Positions 45,501 through 49,065 are shown, numbered from the stretch's first letter. The stretch: DNA of 62,000 nucleotides from Phoronis australis (GCA_002633005.1 NMRA01000336.1:304301-366300), one strand, 5' to 3'. Made by a program: numbers and translations. The notes: generated from the sequence alone by a model not told the origin.

Positions 45501-48353
45501 ACTTCAAATGGCCCAAAACATTACCTGTATACCAAAATGGAGGAACTTCCGCTGTCCTGGCGGCGGGTAGGTGTGCCATCTTCTGCTCAACGCATGGACC
45601 TCGCAGTCGCTTGCACGTTACACACTGTCCAATCACATGTCGCACTGAGGCATTCCCAGCAATAACCCAGTATCTTCTCACGAATAGCCGATAATACGTG
45701 GTTGCCACCAGCATGCTGAAGCCTCTCATGATAGTGACGAACTATAAGCATAGTAACATAGTCCTTTGACGGCAACAGGATCGGATGTTTTTCACCATAG
45801 CTCAAATCAGATGCACCAAGTCGACCACCAATCCTGATAACACCTTCGCTACTCACAAATGGATCATGGGCATGTAAGTGGCACAGACATTACCTTCTGG
45901 GAACCAGAACTAGCCTGTAGAATCCCCATCTCTGATGCGAATGCCTTTATTGCACGTAACGCACTATCCCAATCTCTGCCTGTATGACTTCGTCCACGGA
46001 CAACACATCACGTGAGCTCGTTCCGTCTTCCTCACACCTCAGATATTTCACAAATCGACGGAGGTAAGCCACTGCTCTACACAGACGATACCAGTCAGAA
46101 TAATGCTTGCTCAAGCAGTTCAACAGACCTGTTGTATAAGCACTCTCTTCACACGTGACCACTTCCACAGGATCTAAAACTTCAACAGAGTCAGATTGCT
46201 GGGGCCAGTTCACTTCAGGCTGCCGCAAAAAATCAGGACCACTCAACCAACGACTGTTGTGAATGAACTTCTCACTAGTAATGCCCCTAGATCCTTCATC
46301 TGCAGAATTTACTTTCGTATCCACATATCTCAATTGGCAGGGCTGAGAAAACTCGAATCAATTGCACGCGATTTGCGACAAATATGGGAAACTGCCTCAC
46401 CTCATTACGAATGAAATGCAACACAGCGGTGGAATCAGTGTAGTACATGATGCTGTCTGGCTCAAACAGCTCTAGGTGTATCCACTCACTCAGACGCACT
46501 GCAACTGTAGCGGCCGTAAGCTCAAGTTGAGGAGCAGTCAGAGTCTTCTTCTGTGGTGAAACTCTTGCTTTGCCAATGAGAAAAGTACAGTGCACTCTAC
46601 CTTTGTCGTCGCACAGGCGAGCATACACGGACGCCGCATAACCCACGGTACGCCTGGCATCTGTCAAGCTACTATTCGTCTATGCAAATGCTATTGTAAT
46701 CACTGCAAAGAAACGACTTACTAAAAGAAACCCAATCATAGCGGCGAAAGATGTACTGCTACCTATAAAGAAAATAAACAGCGTAACAAGTAAATGAAAT
46801 ACAACAACCAATGACAAAAATGATGCACGGCATCAACAGGTATCAATCACAAGATCAAATTTTATTTCATGTATATGTTCAAGGTGAGATATAAAAATGC
46901 TGTTATAGTTTTCAAAAATATTTTTTATTTTCGTTTTATCAACTTTTAAGATTTTTCACGAAACTTGTAAAAGTACTATTTTTATAGCTCCTCATGCAAA
47001 AGTGGAACCTTGTTAAAACAATTCCTAACAGGTGGTGTTAGGGAATTGTGCGTAAAGCATTGTATCTGAAGGTTCATATGAATCCAATCAGCCCTTTCCG
47101 AGACATTATGTTCCAAAGTTTGCCAAATTTGGCCATTCTTATAGGGTCCCACATAACCCAAAGGTCTCCTATGGTGCCAGAATGACTATTTTTATAGCTA
47201 AAATACATGTCTTAATGAAAAACATCAGCATACAGTATCATAGCATATCCCAGTCGGTAATTAAGTAGGCCTATTACTATATATGTGGCAGCCCCATTAC
47301 GAACCCCATTTAGTGCCAAAAGAAACTTAAGATGGCGCTCACACAAATCGAATAGTAGCAGCCCATGGTGAATACTAAATATACAGCTTTGTGTTGTGGG
47401 TAAAAAAATTGACCAAGTAAAATCTGACACAAAATTATTGTCAAACACTCTCCCTTCAGTAAACTAAATTATGTAACGGTGTTGGAAAGATTGGCATTCC
47501 ACTGTGACAAGCAGAACTTAACCTAGGCTGTGTTAAAATTCGGATTCTAACGGAGCACAACACACAGGGATACCAAGGTGTATGTTGATGATAGTCTTCA
47601 TACTGCTAGCTGCCTGGCTTCTTTGCACCAAGGCTAGAACAGATCTTGCTGCTCTTAGAATTTGTCATCAGTTCTTTGTTGTTGTGTAAACAAATCTATT
47701 CCATGCACGGTACATGACAAGGTCGGTGGAGAAGTTGTACTACAGTAATGTGTGCCATTGCCGCTTACATTGCTGCACCCGTACACTACTCAACACAGTA
47801 TTTTAGCCCCAAGACCAATAAGCAGCCTACGTCCAAGAAATGACACTCAGTTGTTGTACAGTTACGCTTCGTGGAAATTTCGTTGACACATCATCTATAC
47901 CACTTTACGCCATTTGGTTGAGAACATATCTGGGGCACTTGAAGGGACTTCGAATTATGGGTGGTGTAATTTTCGTTGCACTTAATTACTTTTTGTAGTA
48001 TGTAAGAAACATAAACAATATTTTATTAAAAATACCTTGCATTTCTGGTGTCATAAGAGTGTTTTAGTGGCTGGAGGCTATCCTTAAATACTGTGTGCAT
48101 GCGATATGAATTTGTTTCTTTCTTTGCAGATGACTCCCAAGCCAAGAGAGAACAAGCACGAAGGTTTGTCAGTAGTATTCGGTACTGGATAAATTGGGTT
48201 TTCATGGCAGGTTTGTCCACCCAGCGTCCTCTCTTGGAGAGGGAGCAGATTGTGGATATTCTGTTTCAAAGGATTGAGGATAATGTTGCTGATTCGCCCG
48301 ACGATCACGCCTATAATTTTGTATTGGGGTTAGTGCATTTTAAGAAAGTGTAG
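464..48353 (+). CDS. SABATH-type SAM-dependent carboxyl methyltransferase (3' six exons, 5' end outside window)
   Basis: Join of 464-562, 3049-3199, 3702-3832, 8933-9069, 43462-43636 and 48130-48353. The joined frame is 304 residues plus a stop; intron phases 1, 2, 1, 0, 1 fit at every junction, all GT-AG. SABATH enzymes methylate carboxylates (or ring nitrogens) of small molecules with SAM, normally in the cytosol. Family landmarks appear in order: [14 protein letters not shown] (plant IQVFLNDLPGNDF), [16 protein letters not shown] (plant/bacterial VDLGFSATAMHWLS), [22 protein letters not shown] (GGxMVL strand), the [20 protein letters not shown] cap segment, and [10 protein letters not shown] plus [16 protein letters not shown] at the C-terminus. 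Usual length is 350-380 residues, so about 60-80 N-terminal residues with the SAM motif are missing. The substrate cannot be told. The W of the MHWLS box, which tethers the substrate carboxylate in plant SAMT, is Y here. Confidence 0.88.
901..2054 (+). repeat. 1.15 kb duplicated segment, copy 1
   Basis: Nearly identical to 4929-6120 at a constant offset of 4028 bp, apart from a ~38 bp insertion in copy 2 near 5868. The distal part (from about 1830) belongs to the TIR family described at 14065, 16451, 38625 and 41059; the proximal part is found only in these two copies. Two short frames stay open in both copies: 76 codons on + (930-1160) and 82 codons on - (1491-1739). The minus one is preceded by an acceptor-like AACTCACAG. 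I do not recognise either product. Confidence 0.85.
2055..3048 (+). other. Intron sequence without recognised features
   Basis: Rest of the first SABATH intron in the window. AT-rich; I see no coding frame with family resemblance and no repeat shared with the rest of the window. Confidence 0.6.
3049..3199 (+). CDS. SABATH methyltransferase, exon b
   Basis: Acceptor TTTTACAG|GA, donor ACCTT|GTAAGT. Enters in phase 1 and leaves in phase 2. It encodes the segment [20 protein letters not shown] followed by [17 protein letters not shown], aligned with the family's strand and aromatic box (MHWLS in plants and bacteria). The aromatic box reads MQYLS here. Confidence 0.85.
3702..3832 (+). CDS. SABATH methyltransferase, exon c
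   Basis: Acceptor CATTTTCCTAG, donor AAAG|GTGACT. Enters in phase 2 and leaves in phase 1. Encodes [12 protein letters not shown], then a polar helix ending [18 protein letters not shown], which matches the family helix (QARADWERILLARARELRPG type in bacterial members) just before the GG strand. Confidence 0.85.
3833..4507 (+). other. Intron sequence without recognised features
   Basis: Start of the 5.1 kb SABATH intron. A few polypurine stretches occur, but no gene or repeat that I can support. Confidence 0.55.
4508..4722. repeat. Foldback element with ~45 bp arms
   Basis: The arms (about 4508-4552 and 4675-4722) are near-perfect reverse complements containing TTGGCAGACGTTTCGACC / GGTCGAAACGTCTGCCAA. 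A second nested stem (AAGAATGCTGGAGT / ACTCCAGCATTCTT) lies inside. The GTCGAAACGTC core next to CTGGTGGACC resembles a decayed hammerhead motif of Penelope-like terminal repeats. It is followed directly by a Helentron-like fragment. Confidence 0.7.
4723..4908 (+). repeat. Helentron-like repeat fragment
   Basis: A single partial unit of the CCTAGTGGC family, starting at TTTTCATAAAATTTGGCAT and including the CACCACCTAGTGCCCATTTT box and the ACCCCTCTATCAACCAAACC block. It is cut on the left by the foldback and on the right by copy 2 of the duplicated segment. Confidence 0.7.
4929..6428 (+). mobile_element. Non-autonomous TIR element (R family), copy with duplicated segment
   Basis: 4929-6120 repeats 901-2054. 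Beyond that it continues through the R-family right part (ATTTGTTGAGTCGAAACTAT, then a CACCACAATTTTGTAGAAAG block) to a decayed right terminus, GCGTTTATTAGAGCCAAT, at about 6411-6428. No HIRAN-like segment is seen here; the proximal part differs from the other R copies. Confidence 0.65.
6713..7530 (+). mobile_element. Helentron-like non-autonomous element, 3'-truncated
   Basis: Begins with the family's left terminus ATGCGCCCACATATATG and runs through repeating ~147 bp units, each with a CCTAGTGGC-type box in three alternating versions (CCCCCTAGTGGCAATTTT, CCACCTAGTGGCCATTTTT, and CCTCCTAGTGGTAGTTTT). The right-end hairpin is missing. Confidence 0.7.
7531..8932 (+). other. Intron sequence without recognised features
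   Basis: AT-rich stretch before SABATH exon d. I see no family resemblance, long frame or repeat. Confidence 0.55.
8933..9069 (+). CDS. SABATH methyltransferase, exon d
   Basis: Acceptor TTTTTGTTATAG, donor AATGAG|GTAGGC. Enters in phase 1 and leaves in phase 0. Encodes [20 protein letters not shown] (the SABATH GGxMVLxxxG strand), then a helix ending [12 protein letters not shown], equal to the DMVLEGLIEEE segment of plant members. Confidence 0.88.
9070..9798 (+). other. Start of the 34.4 kb intron with short dispersed repeats
   Basis: Contains a short dispersed repeat (reverse orientation, about 9295-9440) with the core CCAATAGCTGTCCCACCTGG; related copies lie near 15300-15370, 19140-19220, 19920-19970 and 23880-23960. 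The motif TGTTATTTAGTAGATGGG occurs at about 9610 and 9678, and again near 12704. Confidence 0.45.
9817..9843 (-). ncRNA. Hammerhead ribozyme core, left PLE end (mutated)
   Basis: Read on the minus strand: CTGATGA, then stem II GTCT...AGAC closed by a CATGAAT loop, then AAAAC where GAAAC is expected. A single G-to-A change next to C fits CpG decay. Probably inactive. Confidence 0.55.
9982..10147 (+). pseudogene. PLE reverse-transcriptase C-terminal fragment
   Basis: The frame reads [18 protein letters not shown], then [10 protein letters not shown] and [20 protein letters not shown], the conserved H-P-x-I-x-F-T, PFLDVLV and YRK block of Penelope-like (and related) reverse transcriptases. It is followed by stops. 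Confidence 0.75.
10526..10708 (+). pseudogene. PLE GIY-YIG endonuclease fragment
   Basis: The frame reads [20 protein letters not shown], then [11 protein letters not shown], the usual PLE GIY-YIG layout (YxIxCxxCxxxYIGxTxRxLxxRLxEH). The G of YIGxT is changed (YTRLT). An open stretch of 60 codons survives. Confidence 0.75.
10893..10920 (+). ncRNA. Hammerhead ribozyme core, right PLE end (mutated)
   Basis: CTGATAA, stem II GTCT...AGAC with an AATTAAT loop, then CGAAAC. Compared with the consensus CUGAUGA...GAAA, the only core change is G to A in the first box. The left end keeps that G but has lost the G of GAAA, so the two copies together show both intact boxes. Confidence 0.6.
10971..12662 (+). 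mobile_element. Helentron-like element with ~147 bp higher-order repeats
   Basis: The left end (TATATGTGGACGCATTATGC) is trimmed by the PLE; the right end has GTGGGCGCATTT followed by the hairpin CAACGCTCCGCGTTG (12639-12653) and CTCTTGTT. Inside, box positions 11131, 11276, 11424, 11565, 11708, 11862, 12007, 12154 and 12309 give a mean spacing of 147 bp. Three box types alternate, so the true unit is about 440 bp. No coding capacity. Short unequal terminal inverted repeats plus a 3' hairpin and internal tandem repeats are the hallmarks of Helentron-derived (HINE-type) elements. Confidence 0.7.
12937..13368. mobile_element. MITE of about 430 bp
   Basis: Ends are inverted: AAGGACCTTTCATACT on the left and AGTATGAAAAGGCCTT on the right, with TTA next to both. 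The internal sequence is non-coding, with several GTTAAC-like inverted motifs. Superfamily not determined. Confidence 0.55.
13369..14064 (+). other. Intron sequence without recognised features
   Basis: AT-rich; includes a 99-codon open stretch (13673-13972) that shows no recognisable domain and is probably fortuitous. Confidence 0.5.
14065..15070 (+). mobile_element. R-family TIR element, left-truncated
   Basis: Starts inside the family at GTGAAAACCGCGAATCG and runs to the right terminus TTATTACGGCAAAT at 15070. Shares AGATTTTT, GTCACGTGAC and TTGTTGAGTCGAAACTATAT blocks with 4929-6428, 16451-17461, 38625-39895 and 41059-42664. Confidence 0.7.
15071..15566 (+). other. Intron sequence with one short dispersed repeat
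   Basis: The block near 15310-15370 (GACCAAAAGGTGGGGCTGCT, then GGATGTCAACCAACTTACC) belongs to the short dispersed family also seen at 19140 and 23880. Nothing else is recognised. Confidence 0.4.
15567..16275 (+). repeat. Dispersed repeat, copy A
   Basis: Aligns along its length with 32406-33683 (shared landmarks: TAGTAATTATAATCCTTGTA-like start, CTTATCTCCCTT, TCACCAAACTTTAGTAGAT, GATACTGATGATGAAGAAAC, ACGAAGGACACAT end). Copy A lacks the two MITEs present in copy B. It has its own short GC-rich insertion at about 16043-16137 with GACGCACCATAGGGGG / CTATAGGCGGTGCGCC ends. Confidence 0.75.
16451..17461 (-). mobile_element. R-family TIR element with HIRAN-like fragment
   Basis: The termini ATTCGCCCTAGTAAGCGCTC (16451) and GAGCGCTTATTAGGATGAAT (to 17461) are inverted copies. 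The body is the reverse complement of the blocks in 14065-15070 and 4929-6428. It carries a HIRAN-like coding remnant at 17122-17226 on the + strand. No convincing target-site duplication. Confidence 0.75.
17122..17226 (+). pseudogene. HIRAN-like domain fragment inside R-family element
   Basis: The frame reads [20 protein letters not shown], then [14 protein letters not shown], then a stop. It fits the HIRAN pattern NPxDxxAVxV...VGxVPRxIS. HIRAN domains bind DNA ends or modified nucleotides in helicases, and related domains are common as stand-alone genes in invertebrates. Homologous pieces occur in the R copies at 39574-39690 and 41178-41429, so the fragment travels with the element. Confidence 0.6.
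17462..17948 (+). other. Intron sequence without recognised features
   Basis: No repeat or coding similarity that I recognise. Confidence 0.45.
17949..18344 (-). other. Unassigned open frame, 131 codons
   Basis: One of the longer open frames not explained by a known element. The composition is protein-like ([60 protein letters not shown]), with hydrophobic strand-like stretches and a CVTD/CFEK pair. There is no signal peptide and no domain I can name. It lies deep in the 34 kb SABATH intron on the opposite strand. It could be a decayed transposon frame or chance. Confidence 0.25.
18345..20585 (+). other. Intron sequence with dispersed short repeats
   Basis: Copies of the GGTGGGGCAGCTGTTGGAT / GGATGTCAACC dispersed repeat lie at about 19140-19220 and 19920-19970. 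A 123-codon minus frame (19183-19554) has no recognisable domain. Otherwise nothing stands out. Confidence 0.4.
20586..20960 (-). pseudogene. Ubiquitin-specific protease (C19/USP) C-terminal remnant
   Basis: The minus strand reads [20 protein letters not shown], then [13 protein letters not shown], an in-frame TGA, then [35 protein letters not shown] and [10 protein letters not shown] with a final AYIAIYEL. This is the order of the USP fold: CxxC zinc ribbon strand, LPKxLxIHLKRF, YxLxAVxxHxG, GGHYT, W..FDDS.V, AYxLxYE. The catalytic His of GGHY is Arg here. The TGA could come from a CGA. It is a pseudogene or a mobile-element passenger; only the C-terminal third of the domain is present. Confidence 0.6.
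21200..21345 (-). pseudogene. Fragment of a retroelement-associated ORF (LRPDIVLWS type)
   Basis: The minus strand reads [20 protein letters not shown], then [20 protein letters not shown] and [11 protein letters not shown]. The block NDWKL..DL...L.FP..I....LRPDIVLWS....V..IELTVPWE is a recurrent piece of large uncharacterised, probably mobile, genes in invertebrate genomes. The expected acidic end is disrupted. It lies about 240 bp upstream of the USP remnant on the same strand; whether they were one gene is unknown. Confidence 0.5.
21346..22194 (+). other. Intron sequence without recognised features
   Basis: AT-rich, no element or frame recognised. Confidence 0.5.
22195..23816 (+). mobile_element. 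P-like element with THAP remnant, 1.6 kb
   Basis: Bounded by exact 18 bp inverted repeats AATAGCGGATTTGCAGCG (22195-22212) and CGCTGCAAATCCGCTATT (23799-23816). Just inside the left end is an ATG (22431) and a THAP zinc-finger start. The interior is mostly non-coding; its central 0.75 kb recurs at 27325-28065. No target duplication is obvious. The P superfamily call rests on the THAP domain. Confidence 0.7.
22431..22625 (+). pseudogene. THAP zinc-finger N-terminus of a P-like transposase
   Basis: Starts [17 protein letters not shown], then [17 protein letters not shown], the C-x(2-4)-C and FYxFP features of THAP DNA-binding domains. After a stop at 22551, the next frame continues [11 protein letters not shown] and an AGPSS block, as expected for the W/NIRR region. 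The C-terminal C-x-x-H half is lost. Such fingers bind transposon ends in P transposases. Confidence 0.65.
23817..24126 (+). other. Intron sequence with one dispersed repeat
   Basis: Contains the short dispersed repeat at about 23880-23960 (GGGCAGCTATTGGATGTTGG, then ATGTCAACC). Nothing else. Confidence 0.4.
24127..24804 (-). repeat. Degenerate ~65-95 bp tandem repeat coding repeated peptides on the minus strand
   Basis: On the minus strand, units of roughly 22-28 codons recur: each begins G(T/S) followed by an aromatic and V/E-R-R, then FLLRK-like and a basic stretch (for example [57 protein letters not shown]). One frame of 125 codons (24427-24804) stays open across several units. It could be a minisatellite whose unit happens to be near a codon multiple, or a decayed repeat-protein gene. 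Not recognised. Confidence 0.5.
24805..26700 (+). other. Intron sequence; one block shared with 31640-31735
   Basis: The block at about 25855-25945 (TTAGCCACTGACAAGGGCAT, then GACAGGACGTTTTAAAGATA) has a close relative at 31660-31735. Overlapping open frames of 135 (minus, 25794-26201) and 113 codons (plus, 26077-26418) have no recognisable domain. Confidence 0.4.
26830..27300. repeat. AT-rich degenerate tandem array
   Basis: Many variants of TCTATACTATTATT alternate with CCACAAATTTCC-like spacers. The array is irregular and non-coding. It lies directly left of the P-like element copy. Confidence 0.75.
27325..28065 (+). mobile_element. Fragment of a P-like element (second copy of the 22615-23365 interior)
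   Basis: Follows 22615-23365 block by block: GGGGCTACAATACTTCC, TTTTCACCTTGTCAAAA, TAAATTGTATCCAGAGTC, TTTTGAAATGAGTA, GATGTACTATC, GGCGATGTAATTGCCTAT. It lacks the THAP start and both TIRs. Confidence 0.7.
28066..28599 (+). other. Intron sequence without recognised features
   Basis: No element or frame recognised. Confidence 0.45.
28600..28712. repeat. Minisatellite, left part
   Basis: Repeats of a ~40 bp unit around CTAGTATGATGTTTGCATAC and CCCACTTAGC. The same array resumes at 30786-30970, on the far side of the LINE. Confidence 0.65.
28713..30785 (-). mobile_element. 5'-truncated non-LTR retrotransposon (CR1/Jockey-like), pseudogene
   Basis: The minus strand encodes, in order: a linker ([18 protein letters not shown]), the reverse-transcriptase thumb-to-palm blocks ([26 protein letters not shown]), [40 protein letters not shown], the catalytic box [32 protein letters not shown], and the C-terminal [18 protein letters not shown]. 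The endonuclease is missing. There is a frameshift near 30200 and an in-frame TAA at 29406-29408. ATACTGAAC flanks both sides (28704-28712, 30786-30794), a likely target duplication inside the minisatellite. The low-coordinate end is an AATAAATAAAA-type tail. Confidence 0.88.
30786..30970. repeat. Minisatellite, right part
   Basis: Units such as CCCACTTAGTATGATGTTCG and CCACTTGCCTAGTATGCTGT match the array at 28600-28712, so the LINE landed within one array. Confidence 0.65.
30971..32254 (+). other. Intron sequence; one shared block
   Basis: 31640-31735 matches 25855-25945 (TTAGCCACTGACGAGGGCAT and AGGACGTTTTAAAAATAAAA). Open frames around 31334-31737 have no recognisable domain. Confidence 0.4.
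32255..32405 (+). repeat. Single unit of the ~110 bp GCAGGTGGCGCAGCGATTA-type repeat
   Basis: Carries TGTTATTTAGTGAATTCC, GGTGGCGTGGCGATTAGTGG, ATAGTTGATTAGTTGAA and CCCGTTGCTGACGTCA, the landmarks of the array at 37757-38080 and 40060-40420. Confidence 0.6.
32808..33094 (+). mobile_element. hAT-like MITE, 287 bp
   Basis: Starts CAGTGGCGGATCTAG, ends AAATCTGCTTATG. It is flanked by exact 5 bp repeats ACTAA (32803-32807, 33095-33099). G- and C-runs sit next to the termini. Non-autonomous. Confidence 0.8.
33195..33510 (+). mobile_element. hAT-like MITE, 316 bp
   Basis: Starts CAGTGGCGGATCAGG, ends TTCGCCTATG. It is flanked by exact 5 bp repeats TGTTC (33190-33194, 33511-33515). Contains the GGGCAGAGCG-like and CCACGATCTGGGGTCTGAGC blocks also seen at 57448-57779. 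Confidence 0.8.
33684..35186 (+). other. Intron sequence without recognised features
   Basis: AT-rich. A short (CA)n tract lies at 34426-34442. No gene seen. Confidence 0.5.
35187..35636 (-). pseudogene. Open frame of 149 codons, possible mobile-element remnant
   Basis: The longest open frame in this stretch. The segment [20 protein letters not shown] followed by [12 protein letters not shown] resembles the SWLT.LPL...L.K.EF.DA..LRYGW block of large mobile-element-associated genes of invertebrates, and further cysteines follow ([14 protein letters not shown]). The match is loose and from memory. It may equally be chance; no start or splice context supports a host gene. Confidence 0.3.
35909..36069 (+). 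mobile_element. hAT-like MITE, 161 bp
   Basis: Starts CAGGGGCGGATCCAAGAT, ends CTAAATCTGCCACTG. It is flanked by exact 5 bp repeats ATTTG (35904-35908, 36070-36074). Internally deleted relative to the longer copies. Confidence 0.85.
36441..37543 (+). pseudogene. L2/CR1-like LINE 3' fragment
   Basis: Begins just at the reverse-transcriptase catalytic box (HADDTT, from YADD), then [38 protein letters not shown] and [20 protein letters not shown]. After frameshifts near 36870 and 36990 it continues with [18 protein letters not shown] and [19 protein letters not shown] to a stop at 37268. The 3' UTR ends with AATAAA (37507-37512) and a TTA-trinucleotide tail (37514-37541). Strongly 5'-truncated. 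Confidence 0.85.
37757..38080 (+). repeat. Tandem repeat of ~100-115 bp units (left block)
   Basis: Three units with GCAGCGATTA at about 37807, 37907 and 38022, each followed by TAGTTGAATTAGTTGAAATGC-like text and preceded by TGACGTCATGTACGTTATCT-like text. The array is split at 38080/38081 by a P-like element and resumes at 40060. Confidence 0.75.
38190..38450 (+). pseudogene. THAP zinc finger of a P-like transposase, with frameshifts
   Basis: Reads [10 protein letters not shown] (first cysteine pair), then after a frameshift [46 protein letters not shown] and [10 protein letters not shown]. This is the full THAP layout: C-x-x-C, FPxDxxxRxxW, C-x-x-HF and a final P (AVPTIF) block. At least one frameshift and two stops disable it. 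More complete than the copy at 22431. Confidence 0.7.
38625..39895 (-). mobile_element. R-family TIR element nested in the P-like element
   Basis: Reverse-complement R blocks run from TTTCTACAAAATTGTGG to the terminus GGGCGCTAATTAGGGCGAAT at 39895. The low-coordinate terminus is missing. Includes a HIRAN-like remnant at 39574-39690 and a poly-A stretch at 39070. Confidence 0.7.
39574..39690 (+). pseudogene. HIRAN-like domain fragment in R-family element
   Basis: The frame reads [20 protein letters not shown], then [20 protein letters not shown] and KCI before a stop. Same pattern and order as the copies at 17122-17226 and 41178-41429, diverged by many substitutions. Confidence 0.55.
40060..40420 (+). 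repeat. Tandem repeat of ~100-115 bp units (right block)
   Basis: Continues the array split by the P-like element: CCTGTTGCTGATGTCACG, AGGTAGCGCAGCGATTAGTG, AGTTGAATTAGTTGAAATGC and two more diverged units. Confidence 0.7.
40790..41058 (+). mobile_element. Helentron-like element, left half (split by R6)
   Basis: Starts at the left-end palindrome CATATTTATATGTGGAGAC, then the first units. Broken after ACGTTTACTGT by the R-family insertion and resumed at 42665 with ACTGTATCTTCAAAAGTCC. Confidence 0.7.
41059..42664 (+). mobile_element. Full-length R-family TIR element (1606 bp) inserted in a Helentron-like element
   Basis: Left terminus TTTCGCCTTAATAAGCACTC, right terminus GTGCTTAGTAGGGCAAAT, inverted relative to each other; exact 5 bp duplication ACTGT at 41054-41058 and 42665-42669. 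It carries a minus-strand HIRAN-like frame and no transposase, so it is non-autonomous. A small GC-rich insertion (about 42024-42254) with GTGTGCACCCAGGGTGGGCT / GGCTGGGTGCACGC ends lies inside. Confidence 0.8.
41178..41429 (-). pseudogene. HIRAN-like domain fragment in R6 (open, 83 codons)
   Basis: The best preserved copy: [20 protein letters not shown], then [20 protein letters not shown], then [13 protein letters not shown] and a C-terminal ACSLQ. Matches NPxDxYAVxVxxxxxxVGHVPRxIS..C..F...GG.I.C.V of stand-alone HIRAN-like proteins that are abundant in cnidarian and other invertebrate genomes. No start codon with good context is visible; it is best read as a captured exon. Confidence 0.6.
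42665..43210 (+). mobile_element. Helentron-like element, right half
   Basis: Continues the units interrupted by R6 and ends with ATCGTGGGTGCATTT, the hairpin CAACGCTTCGTGTTG (43189-43203) and CTCTTGTTT, the same right end as at 12662 and 53375. Confidence 0.75.
43462..43636 (+). CDS. SABATH methyltransferase, exon e
   Basis: Lies 34,392 bp downstream of exon d and joins it in phase 0. Acceptor TTCGTTTTAG, donor AAAG|GTAAGA. It encodes [20 protein letters not shown], matching the family's EKLDSFNLPYYxPSxEEV segment of the substrate-capping domain, then a strand and the acidic/basic end [10 protein letters not shown]. Leaves in phase 1. Confidence 0.85.
43637..44482 (+). other. Intron sequence without recognised features
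   Basis: First part of the last SABATH intron. No element recognised before the BEL/Pao remnant. Confidence 0.5.
44712..45856 (-). pseudogene. BEL/Pao integrase with C-terminal domain
   Basis: Four overlapping frames: HHAGG-type start ([20 protein letters not shown]), [14 protein letters not shown] zinc region, catalytic core [20 protein letters not shown] with [17 protein letters not shown] and [15 protein letters not shown], then [30 protein letters not shown], and the DUF5641-like tail [16 protein letters not shown] and [17 protein letters not shown]. Several frameshifts; non-functional. Confidence 0.88.
45947..46667 (-). pseudogene. BEL/Pao RNase H and linker
   Basis: Overlapping frames read AYAxxx-type RNase H text: [49 protein letters not shown], then after a frameshift [20 protein letters not shown] and [17 protein letters not shown]. 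The order is that of BEL/Pao pol. Frameshift near 46300. Confidence 0.85.
46841..48129 (+). other. Intron sequence without recognised features
   Basis: Unique AT-rich sequence up to the acceptor of the terminal SABATH exon. Confidence 0.5.
48130..48353 (+). CDS. SABATH methyltransferase, terminal exon
   Basis: Acceptor TTTCTTTGCAG; the stop TAG is at 48351-48353. It encodes the C-terminal cap helices ([20 protein letters not shown], then [18 protein letters not shown]) and a last strand [11 protein letters not shown]. This pattern is the usual SABATH ending (ANCMRAVxEPLL..HFG, IIDELFxRYxxKV, ..LVVSLKK). Confidence 0.87.
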
Positions 48354-48559
48354 TACATGTCAATCAATCCTGTGTTCAAACAGATTCCTATCATTTTACC
48401 TTACATGATGTTTAAGACGGGGAAAAACTTGTGAAATTACAAGCCTTGAAGCCTCAACGCTTTCAATTTTAGCTTTTCAACTTATCTTGTGTTATCATGT
48501 GGATTTTCAATGGACAAGTTAAACAAATGCTTACACGCTTCCGGTTCATGTTCTGTTTC

Positions 48560-48565
48560 AATAAA
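48560..48565 (+). other. Candidate poly(A) signal of the SABATH gene
   Basis: First AATAAA after the stop codon, 207 bp downstream of it, in a plausible position for a short 3' UTR. No transcript evidence is visible. Confidence 0.45.
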
Positions 48566-48948
48566 AGGCTACCCATATTAATACCAAAACTAATTAGAGA
48601 ATACACTCATGGTTGTAACCTGTATCAATAACTAACTCCCATATAGTGACACGTAAGAATAGCAGACTCGACAATTCGACCAGATTATGCTCATTCAAGT
48701 CTAAATTAGAGGTACAGATAAAATTTGAATCTAATACTAGAATTTTAGATAAAACTTACTAGGTAGCGATGTTGCATCCGTCTCTCACGGACTTCAGCTT
48801 GTGACATACCCAATTTTATGTCACAACACGTTGCCCTAGTTACGGGGACACTTATGACTTGGTTATTTTTAGCCATTTATAGAGAATTATATGATAGTTC
48901 ATAATGTAACCACTAGGTGCCTTTAGATACAGAGAATAAGGTATCTCT
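48566..48948 (+). other. Intergenic sequence without recognised features
   Basis: Downstream of the SABATH gene; nothing recognised. Confidence 0.45.
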
Positions 48949-49065
48949 CACCTCACTTTATGGATGTTACCTGAGCTGTATGTAGGCACTTGCTGTCTTT
49001 TGTAAGTATGATCCTGATAATGTCTTATGAATAGGCGAACGTTGATTGAACATGAACTTTTTTAT
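48949..49065 (+). repeat. Solo 3' end of the Penelope-like element
   Basis: Matches 10830-10945 (CACTTTATGGATGTTACCTG, ATGATCCTGATAATGTCT, GTTGATTGAACATGAACTTT) including the degenerate hammerhead core at 49014-49040 (CTGATAA, stem, CGAAC). No coding part. Confidence 0.75.

Larger units (their letters stand above)
44483..46840 (-). mobile_element. Deleted BEL/Pao LTR retrotransposon
   Basis: A ~125 bp direct repeat at about 44483-44608 and 46711-46838 brackets the coding remnants. On the minus strand both copies begin TGTTGATGCCGTGCATC, so they are LTR starts. The interior keeps only RNase H, integrase and the C-terminal domain; gag, protease and reverse transcriptase are gone. Lies in the last SABATH intron, antisense to the gene. 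Confidence 0.8.

Noticed and set aside
464-48353. SABATH exons as bacterial or plant contamination
   Set aside because: Five in-phase introns, animal transposons within them and a bilaterian FBXL neighbour on the same contig.
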